Origin: CADEFF01 sp964569315
GTDB taxonomy: Bacteria; Pseudomonadota; Alphaproteobacteria; Dongiales; Dongiaceae
Direction of reading: 5' to 3'
Assembly: GCA_964569315.1 (NCBI GenBank)
Contig: CAZMUZ010000149.1
Coordinates: 1-7,775, forward strand
DNA length: 7,775 nucleotides
Shown here: positions 1 through 5,145 of the stretch, piece after piece
Numbering within the stretch: position 1 is the first letter of the stretch
Layout: every line of letters starts with the position of its first letter
Position numbers and translations under genes: made by a program
The notes under the pieces: model-generated
The model's input: the letters and a program-made list of their open reading frames with translations, nothing else
What the model was told of the DNA's origin: nothing
The model's database searches: none

Positions 1-1014
1 CAGCTGACGCCGGCCCGCCGGCCGGCCCAGGATGATGCCCGGCAGCGCGAAGAGGCAGGTCGGGGTGACGCCGGCCGCGACGCCGTAGCCGATCAGCAGG
101 GCGATGCCGAACCCCGCATCGTCGGAGAGCGGCGTCAGCCACCAGACGAGCGCCTGGAGCGCGGTGCCCGCTGCCAGCAAGGGCGCCACCGGCACGCCGC
201 GCCGCAGCGCCTCGCCGGTCAGCAGGTTGAAGATCAGCAGCACGCCGACCGGGAGCAGATAGCCGAACACGGCGGCGATCGCGCCGAGCGAGCGCGCCTC
301 GACGAGATATTGCGGCAGCCAGGTCATGTAGGCGAAATACTGGCAGGACCACAGCATGAAGATCGCGGCATTGGCGAAGAGCGCGCGGCGCTCGGCATCG
401 GTCGTGGCGCTCGCGCCGACCGCGCCGGCGCCCCGCCCGCCGGCAAGCGTGCCGTTGCGCGCGAGCCGCCGCGACCAGAGATGGACGGCGAAGGTGCCGA
501 GGATCCCCGCATACCAGAGCCATTCCCAGTGACCGATATGGAGCGCCAGCGGCGCCAGCAGCCCCGCCGCGATCTGGCCGATCGGAATCCAGGCGGAGGA
601 GAGCGCGATGGCGAAGGGCCGGTGCCGCGCGCTGGCGCTGGCACCGGCGAGCGCCGGACCGATGATGGCGGCGATCGAGAACGAGACGCCTTCGAGCCCA
701 CGCCCGAGCAGCATCGCCGCCGCCGATTGCGGCAGCAGGAGCCCGACGAGATTGCCGGCGATCATGACGGCGGTCGCCCAGGCGAGCGCGTCGGTCATGC
801 CGTGGCGCTCGATCCAGCGCCCGATCGCGATCGAGGCCGCAAGCCCGACCAGCGCGTAGATCGACATGAAGCCGCCCGCCGCCAGCCGGTCGTAGCCGTA
901 GCGCTCGAGCAGCAGCGGCAGCACCGGCGGCAGCTTGAACTGCTGGAAGGCGGCAAGCGCGGCGAGGCTCACCCCGAAGGCGACGCCGGCCCAGTTCGTG
1001 CCCCGCTCGGTCAT
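1..1014 (-). CDS. MFS transporter, 3' end missing (N-terminal 338 residues)
   Basis: Reading the minus strand from an ATG at 1014 gives 338 codons without a stop, running off the left edge, so the C-terminal part is absent. The product is very hydrophobic, with repeated membrane segments (roughly residues 8-27, 45-64, 76-94, 100-124, 136-158, 164-181, then 211-235, 243-266, 275-293 and 301-328). The cytoplasmic loop after the second helix carries GRWIERHG (65-72), a recognisable version of MFS motif A. A basic, Gly/Ala-rich stretch at about 182-210 fits the central loop between the two six-helix halves. This supports an inner-membrane secondary transporter of the MFS_1 type. Substrate cannot be told; a CynX-like or aromatic-acid-type porter is possible. 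No strong ribosome-binding site precedes the ATG, but no other in-frame start lies close upstream. It is transcribed away from the metallohydrolase gene. Confidence 0.85.
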   Translation of the reverse strand, partial: MTERGTNWAGVAFGVSLAALAAFQQFKLPPVLPLLLERYGYDRLAAGGFMSIYALVGLAASIAIGRWIERHGMTDALAWATAVMIAGNLVGLLLPQSAAAMLLGRGLEGVSFSIAAIIGPALAGASASARHRPFAIALSSAWIPIGQIAAGLLAPLALHIGHWEWLWYAGILGTFAVHLWSRRLARNGTLAGGRGAGAVGASATTDAERRALFANAAIFMLWSCQYFAYMTWLPQYLVEARSLGAIAAVFGYLLPVGVLLIFNLLTGEALRRGVPVAPLLAAGTALQALVWWLTPLSDDAGFGIALLIGYGVAAGVTPTCLFALPGIILGRPAGRRQL

Positions 1015-1054
1015 GCGCGCATCGTCCGGGAACCCTATCGCCGCCGCCGGCGAA

Positions 1055-1083
1055 GTGTTACCCCGCGGCCGGCGTACGAGCAA
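1055..1083 (-). promoter_or_regulatory. Candidate sigma70-like promoter for the MFS gene
   Basis: On the minus strand, TTGCTC (1083-1078) and TAACAC (1060-1055) are separated by exactly 17 bases. They lie about 40 bases upstream of the MFS start codon. Each hexamer matches only three of six consensus positions, so the spacing and location are the main support. This is a guess from the sequence alone. Confidence 0.22.
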
Positions 1084-1090
1084 CGTTCCT

Positions 1091-1127
1091 GCGGCGAATC
1101 GGGAGGTTTCCCGCCGGAAGTTGCCGC
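1091..1127. repeat. Nested inverted repeat / hairpin in the divergent promoter region
   Basis: An inner perfect 5-bp stem (CGGGA at 1100-1104, TCCCG at 1109-1113, 4-base loop) sits inside an outer 7-bp stem (GCGGCGA at 1091-1097 with TTGCCGC at 1121-1127, one G-T pair). The two stems are separated by a small asymmetric internal loop. It lies between the two divergent starts, 100 bases before the metallohydrolase start. It could be an operator for a dimeric regulator, a structured leader, or chance in GC-rich DNA. Confidence 0.35.
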
Positions 1128-1149
1128 CTCTGCCCTGCGCCGTTTCGGC

Positions 1150-1179
1150 TTGTCGCCTCGGGTCGTTTCTGTTTGGGTA
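1150..1179 (+). promoter_or_regulatory. Weak candidate promoter for the metallohydrolase-methyltransferase pair
   Basis: TTGTCG (1150-1155) resembles a -35 element. It is followed after 18 bases by TGGGTA (1174-1179), a poor -10 element. The location, about 50 bases ahead of the start codon, is sensible, but the match is weak and other sigma factors may be used. Confidence 0.15.
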
Positions 1180-1216
1180 AGGCGGGGCGGGGGTTCAGGA
1201 CAGTCGAAACGAGGTC

Positions 1217-1220
1217 GAGG
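1217..1220 (+). promoter_or_regulatory. Ribosome-binding site supporting the GTG start at 1228
   Basis: GAGG lies 7 bases before the GTG at 1228. It supports this start over the much longer open frame that continues upstream across the neighbouring gene. No in-frame ATG or GTG occurs between 1150 and 1228. Confidence 0.5.
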
Positions 1221-1227
1221 CGGCAGC

Positions 1228-2061
1228 GTGGCCGAGCAGAAGAGCCTTTCCGTCCGATTCTGGGGTGTGCGCGGCAGCATCGCCTGCGCCGGCCACGCCT
1301 ATGAACGCTATGGCGGCAATACCTCCTGCATCGAGGTGCTCTGCGGCGACGAGCGCATCGTGTTCGACGCCGGCACGGGCTTGCGCGCGCTGGGCGCCAC
1401 CCTGAAGGCGGCCGAGCCGCTCACGCTCGATCTCTTCCTCACCCACAGCCATCTCGATCACGTCGTCGGCATTCCGTTCTTCAGTTGCCTTTTCAACCCG
1501 GAAAACCGCGTCCGGCTCTGGGCCGGCCACCTGCTGCCGGACCACACCCTCAAGGAAGTGATCTCGATGGTGATGGCGGACCCGCTCTTCCCGGTGCCGC
1601 CGGCGATCTTCACCGCGCGCACCGAGTTTCTCGATTTTACCGCGGGCGAGACCCTGGCGCCGAAGCCGGGCGTCACGCTCCGCACCGCGCCGCTCAACCA
1701 TCCGAACGGCGCCACCGGCTACCGGATCGAGTTCGCCGGCAAGTCGATCTGCTACGTCACCGACACCGAGCATCGCGCCGACGGCATCGACCGGACGATC
1801 GTCGATCTCGTCCGCGATACCGACATCCTGATCTACGATGCGACCTATACGGACGCCGAGTATCCGAAGTTCGCCGGCTGGGGCCATTCGACCTGGCAGG
1901 AAGGCGTGCGCATCGCCGATGCCGCGAAGGTCGGCCAGCTCGTGCTCTTCCATCACGACCCCAGCCACGACGACATCTTCATGGACGGGGTAGCCGCCGC
2001 GGCGGCCGCGGCGCGCCCGGGCACGATCGCCGCGCGCGAAGGCCTGACGCTCACCCCGTGA
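1228..2061 (+). CDS. MBL-fold metallohydrolase (RNase Z/Lactamase_B_2-like)
   Basis: The 277-residue product starts at a GTG with GAGG 7 bases upstream. The frame is open further upstream, but that part lies over the divergent MFS gene and lacks family features. The N-terminus RFWGVRGSI (10-18) and YGGNTSCIEV (28-37) are typical of a COG1235-like subgroup of metallo-beta-lactamase-fold hydrolases. The metal-binding motif HSHLDH (H73, H75, D77, H78) is complete. H158, D179 and H243 (in LFHHDPSHDD) fit the remaining di-metal ligands of the RNase Z-like branch. All expected ligands are present, so the enzyme should be active, probably with two zinc ions, on a phosphodiester or similar ester; the substrate is unknown. 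No signal peptide is seen, so it is probably cytoplasmic. A run of seven alanines (256-262) lies near the C-terminus. Its stop overlaps the methyltransferase start, implying co-translation. Confidence 0.9.
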   Translation: MAEQKSLSVRFWGVRGSIACAGHAYERYGGNTSCIEVLCGDERIVFDAGTGLRALGATLKAAEPLTLDLFLTHSHLDHVVGIPFFSCLFNPENRVRLWAGHLLPDHTLKEVISMVMADPLFPVPPAIFTARTEFLDFTAGETLAPKPGVTLRTAPLNHPNGATGYRIEFAGKSICYVTDTEHRADGIDRTIVDLVRDTDILIYDATYTDAEYPKFAGWGHSTWQEGVRIADAAKVGQLVLFHHDPSHDDIFMDGVAAAAAAARPGTIAAREGLTLTP

Positions 2062-2924
2062 CGCTCGGCCGCCGCGCGCGCGCATTCCGCCGGCGGCTGG
2101 GGCTCGGCCTTCCCACCGTTCTCGGCCTCGCGCGGCGCGGCTTCTTCATTCCCTATCGCCATGCCGGTACCGTGACGGCGACGGATCGCGCGGAGCCCTA
2201 TCCCGCGGTCGCTTCCCTCTTCGCGGCGGAGAGTTCGGCCATGGCGGCTTTGCTCGATCGCCTCGGCGAGTTCGCCGGGCGGTTCGACGCCCTCGCGGCT
2301 GGCGCCGCCGACAGCGCCGCGCGGTTCGACCAGGACTGGTTCCCCCGGCTCGATGCCGCGATGGCCTATGGCCTCCTGCGTTGGCGCCGGCCGCAGCGGA
2401 TCGTGGAGGTGGGATCGGGCCATTCGACGCGCTTCCTCGCGGCCGCCATCGCCGATGGCGGGTTCGATTGCCGCCTGATCGCGATCGATCCCGCGCCGCG
2501 CGCCGATCTCGCGCGGCTGCCGATCCAGCAACTGCGCGCCCTGGTGCCGGGCTGCGGCCCGGCGCCCTTCGCGGCGCTTGGCGCCGGCGACCTGCTCTCG
2601 ATCGATTCGAGCCATGTTCTGATGCCCGGCACCGACGTGGATTTCCTGCTGACCACGGTGCTGCCGCGGCTTGAGCCCGGCACGCTCGTCCATATCCACG
2701 ACATGTTCCTGCCGGACGATTATCCGGCCGCGTGGGGCTGGCGCGGCTATAACGAGCAGTCGGGCGTGGCAGCAATGCTGGCGGGCGGCGGCTGGCGGCC
2801 GCTCTTCTCGAGCCGCTGGGCGGTCACGCGCATGGGCGCAGAGGTCGCACGCAGCGCGGCCGGCCGGCTGCCGCTCCTTTCGGGGGCGCTGGAATCGAGC
2901 CTCTGGCTCGAGCGCCGCGGTTGA
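2058..2924 (+). CDS. Class I SAM-dependent methyltransferase (Methyltransf_24-like)
   Basis: The 288-residue product begins at a GTG that overlaps the previous stop codon (GTGA, 2058-2061), so translation is probably by reinitiation; the nearest purine-rich stretch (GAAGG, 2038-2042) is too far away to be a good ribosome-binding site. Residues 114-124 (RIVEVGSGHST) form the glycine-rich SAM-binding motif I. D144 in LIAIDP is the likely acidic residue contacting the ribose. IDSSHV (182-187) and the later HIHDMFLPDDYP (212-223) are typical of family 24 (PF13578) methyltransferases. The first 30 residues are basic and end in GFFIPYR (28-34), probably part of the family's N-terminal cap rather than a signal peptide. 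The methyl acceptor cannot be told: related proteins act on small molecules, sugars or unknown substrates. It converges on the ABC operon with only 9 bp between stop codons. Confidence 0.87.
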   Translation: MTLGRRARAFRRRLGLGLPTVLGLARRGFFIPYRHAGTVTATDRAEPYPAVASLFAAESSAMAALLDRLGEFAGRFDALAAGAADSAARFDQDWFPRLDAAMAYGLLRWRRPQRIVEVGSGHSTRFLAAAIADGGFDCRLIAIDPAPRADLARLPIQQLRALVPGCGPAPFAALGAGDLLSIDSSHVLMPGTDVDFLLTTVLPRLEPGTLVHIHDMFLPDDYPAAWGWRGYNEQSGVAAMLAGGGWRPLFSSRWAVTRMGAEVARSAAGRLPLLSGALESSLWLERRG

Positions 2925-2927
2925 CGA

Positions 2928-2950
2928 CCGGCCCTACTTGTAGGGATCGG
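2928..2950. terminator. Possible bidirectional terminator hairpin in the convergent gap
   Basis: CCCTAC (2932-2937) and GTAGGG (2940-2945) form a perfect palindrome around TT, giving about a 5-bp stem with a 4-base loop. CCG (2928-2930) and CGG (2948-2950) can extend it across a small internal loop. It occupies the junction of two convergent genes and includes the TAG stop of the permease gene. There is no T-run on either side, so it is at best a weak or non-classical terminator. Confidence 0.3.
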
Positions 2951-4115
2951 CCGCGTCGCGGAGCCCGTCGCCGAGGAAATTGAAGGCGAGCACCACGAGA
3001 ATCACCGGCAGCACCGGGAACATCAGCCAGGGATAGAGCGCCACCACGTTGATGTTCTGCGCCTCGTTCAGCAGCACGCCCCAGCTCGTGACCGGCGGCC
3101 GGAGGCCGAGGCCGAGGAACGAGAGCGCCGTCTCGCCGAGGATCATCGACGGCACGGCAAGCGTCGCCGACGCGATCAGGTGGCTCATGAAGCTCGGCAT
3201 CAGATGCCGCCAGATGATGCGCCGCGGCCGCGCCCCCATGAGCTCGGCGGCGAGCGCGAAATCCTCCTCGCGCAACGCCAGCAGCTTCGACCGGACGGCG
3301 CGGGCGAGCCCGGTCCAGTCGAGCAGGCCGAGGATGATGGTGATGCCGAAATAAACCAGGATCGGGCTCCAGGTCACCGGCATGATGGCGGAGAGCGCCA
3401 GCCAGAGCGGCACATGCGGCACCGACCGCACCACCTCGATGAGCCGCTGCGAGACGCCGTCGATCCAGCCGCCGTAATAGCCGGCAGCGCCGCCGATGGT
3501 GAGGCCGAGCAGGAAGCTCACCGCGACGCCGAGGAAGCCGATGGTGAGCGAGATCCGCGCGCCATAGACGATCCGCGACAGGAGATCGCGGCCCAGCCGG
3601 TCGGTGCCGAGCAGGAAGAGCGTGCCGCCCTCGCTCGCGCAGGCGAGATGGATGTCGGTGTCGAACAGGCCCCAGAAGCGATAGGAATCGCCGCGGCAGA
3701 AGAAGCGGATCGGCAGCGGCTTCTCGGTCTTCTCGGTATATTCGCGTTTCAGGTTCTCGAGATTGAGGTGGTAGTCAAGCCCGTAGACGAACGGCCCGAC
3801 GAACTCGCCCTTGTGGAAGAAATGCACGGCCTGCGGCGGCGCATAGATGAAATCCACATGCCGGCTGTGCAGGTTGTAGGGCGCCAGGAACTCCGAGATG
3901 GCGATGCTGAGATAGAGCAGCAGCAGGAAGCCGCCGGAGATCACCGCGAGCTTGTGGCGGCGGAACTTCCACCACATCATCCGCCATTGCGAGGCGAGGT
4001 AGTAGCGCTCCTGCTCCGTCGTCATCCGCTCGACCGACATCGGGTCGAAGGGATCGGGCGAAACCTCGTGCGCGATCGGCTTGTAGGGCGCGGGTTCGCG
4101 AAGGATGTCGGTCAT
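2934..4115 (-). CDS. ABC importer permease, DppC/OppC-like
   Basis: This 393-residue inner-membrane protein is one half of the channel of a peptide/nickel-family ABC importer. It starts at an ATG whose last bases overlap the preceding permease stop (ATGA, 4112-4115), with a strong GGGGGAG ribosome-binding site 7 bases upstream. A cytoplasmic N-terminus of about 54 residues is followed by helix 1 (55-77), as in OppC_N domains. A large hydrophilic stretch (about 78-183) ends in the subfamily motif LLGTDRLGRDLLSRIVYGAR (168-187). The BPD_transp_1 domain then has helices near 188-212, 234-247, 251-270, 309-327 and 359-382. The EAA coupling loop that contacts the ATPase is visible at about 287-307 (ALAAELMGA, then HLMP). 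The length exceeds the roughly 300 residues of E. coli DppC because of the insert, which is known in some family members. Last gene of the operon within the window. Confidence 0.93.
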   Translation of the reverse strand: MTDILREPAPYKPIAHEVSPDPFDPMSVERMTTEQERYYLASQWRMMWWKFRRHKLAVISGGFLLLLYLSIAISEFLAPYNLHSRHVDFIYAPPQAVHFFHKGEFVGPFVYGLDYHLNLENLKREYTEKTEKPLPIRFFCRGDSYRFWGLFDTDIHLACASEGGTLFLLGTDRLGRDLLSRIVYGARISLTIGFLGVAVSFLLGLTIGGAAGYYGGWIDGVSQRLIEVVRSVPHVPLWLALSAIMPVTWSPILVYFGITIILGLLDWTGLARAVRSKLLALREEDFALAAELMGARPRRIIWRHLMPSFMSHLIASATLAVPSMILGETALSFLGLGLRPPVTSWGVLLNEAQNINVVALYPWLMFPVLPVILVVLAFNFLGDGLRDAADPYK

Positions 4116-5110
4116 TTCGCCGCTCCCCCGCCGAGGCGGATGCGCGGATCGAGCACCGCAAGCGCGAGATCGGAGAGGAACATCCCGATCACGGTCAGCA
4201 GTGCCAGGAACATCAGGAACGAACCCGCGAGATACATGTCCTGGCTGCGCAGCGCATCGAGCAGCATCGGCCCCGTGGTCGGCAGCGACAGCACGACCGA
4301 GACGATCACCGCGCCCGAGACGACCTCGGGCAGCAGGCTGCCGATATCGGCGATGAAGGGGTTGAGCGCCATGCGCAGCGGGTATTTCCAGAGCAGCTTG
4401 CCCGGCGAGAGCCCCTTGGCGCGGCCGGTCACCACATATTGCTTCTGCAGCTCGTCCAACAGGTTGGCGCGCAGCCGGCGGATCATCCCGGCGGTGCCGC
4501 TGGTGCCGATGACGATCACCGGAACCCAGAGATGCTCGAGGATCGAGCCGACCTTGGCCCAGCTCCAGGGCTGGTCGATATATTCGGGATCCATCAGCCC
4601 GCCGATCGAGGTGCCGAAATAGACGTTGGCGAGATAGAGCAGCACCAGCGCCAGCAGGAAGCTCGGCGTGGCGAGGCCGAGGAAGCCGACGAAGGTGAGG
4701 GCGTAGTCGCCGAGGCTGTATTGCCGGACGGCGGAATAGATCCCGATCGGGAACGACATCAGCCAGATGAAGACGATGGTCGAGGCCGAGACGATCATGG
4801 TGAGCCAGAGCCGGTCGCCCACCACCTCGTTCACCGGGAGGTTGTACTCGAAGGAGTAGCCGAGATCGCCCTGCACCAGGTTGCCGATCCAGAGCAGATA
4901 CTGCTCCACGATGCTGCGGTCGAGCCCGTACTGGTGACGGAGGAAATCGATCTTCGACTGGTCGACCGCCTCGCCCTGGCTCTGCAGCTCGTTGATGTAG
5001 GTGGTGAGATAATCGCCCGGCGGCGCCTGGATGATGACGAACACCAGCATGCTGATGAGCAACAGCGTCGGCACCATGACGAAGAGGCGGCGGAGGAGAT
5101 AGCCGAACAT
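4112..5110 (-). CDS. ABC importer permease, DppB/OppB-like
   Basis: The 332-residue product is the other membrane half of the importer. The chosen ATG at 5110 gives the family's classic N-terminus, MFGYLLRRLFVMVP, leading straight into helix 1 (about 9-28). The open frame continues upstream over the binding-protein gene, but that part is not permease-like. Helix 1 is followed by a periplasmic region (29-100) with YGLDRSIVEQYLLW (61-74) and GDLGYSF (81-87), standard for DppB proteins. Helices lie near 103-125, 136-165, 193-210, 250-280 and 296-320. The EAA loop is at 224-246 (TGRAKGLSPGKLL...). The C-terminus DPRIRLGG is typical. Length is usual for the family. The stop overlaps the start of the DppC-like gene by 4 bases; a 35-bp gap precedes it. 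Its ribosome-binding site is weak: GGAAGG lies 16 bases upstream. Confidence 0.93.
   Translation of the reverse strand: MFGYLLRRLFVMVPTLLLISMLVFVIIQAPPGDYLTTYINELQSQGEAVDQSKIDFLRHQYGLDRSIVEQYLLWIGNLVQGDLGYSFEYNLPVNEVVGDRLWLTMIVSASTIVFIWLMSFPIGIYSAVRQYSLGDYALTFVGFLGLATPSFLLALVLLYLANVYFGTSIGGLMDPEYIDQPWSWAKVGSILEHLWVPVIVIGTSGTAGMIRRLRANLLDELQKQYVVTGRAKGLSPGKLLWKYPLRMALNPFIADIGSLLPEVVSGAVIVSVVLSLPTTGPMLLDALRSQDMYLAGSFLMFLALLTVIGMFLSDLALAVLDPRIRLGGGAAK
4123..4129 (-). promoter_or_regulatory. Strong ribosome-binding site for the DppC-like permease
   Basis: GGGGGAG on the minus strand lies 7 bases before the ATG at 4115, inside the last codons of the upstream permease gene. It fixes the start and suggests the second permease can be initiated independently as well as by coupling. 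Confidence 0.65.
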
Positions 5111-5116
5111 GCGGGG

Positions 5117-5136
5117 GACGAAGGGGCCTTCCGGTC
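5117..5136 (-). promoter_or_regulatory. Small intercistronic hairpin between binding-protein and permease genes
   Basis: Within the 35-bp gap, GAAGG (5120-5124) and CCTTC (5127-5131) are perfect inverted repeats, extended by GAC (5117-5119) and GTC (5134-5136) with a two-base bulge. In the minus-strand mRNA the GGAAGG ribosome-binding-like stretch ahead of the permease start falls in the 5' arm. Such a structure could shield the binding-protein message from decay or lower permease translation. The stem is short, and function is inferred. Confidence 0.35.
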
Positions 5137-5145
5137 GGGACGGGG

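Larger units (their letters stand above)
1015..1227. other. Divergent intergenic region
   Basis: This 213-bp stretch separates two divergent genes and should hold the promoters of both the MFS gene (leftward) and the metallohydrolase-methyltransferase pair (rightward). I see no convincing coding sequence in it: frames that stay open here are continuations of non-coding frames over the neighbouring gene. It contains a nested inverted repeat at 1091-1127 and weak candidate promoter elements, which are listed separately. Confidence 0.6.

Noticed and set aside
310..1227. Upstream extension of the metallohydrolase frame (about 306 extra residues)
   Set aside because: It is antisense to the MFS gene, is rich in Arg/Gly/Pro with no domain features, and the family's conserved N-terminus begins just after the GTG at 1228.
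1993..2010. GC-rich palindromic stretch, including a NotI-type octamer
   Set aside because: It encodes part of the seven-alanine run of the metallohydrolase; GCC/GCG codon runs create such palindromes without regulatory meaning.
1195..2085. 296-codon open frame opposite the metallohydrolase
   Set aside because: It is antisense to an intact enzyme gene with full catalytic motifs, and its own product shows only Arg/Gly/Ala-rich sequence.
3180..4622. 480-codon open frame on the plus strand opposite the permease genes
   Set aside because: It is antisense to two unmistakable permeases and rich in Arg/Glu/Asp repeats with no recognisable fold.
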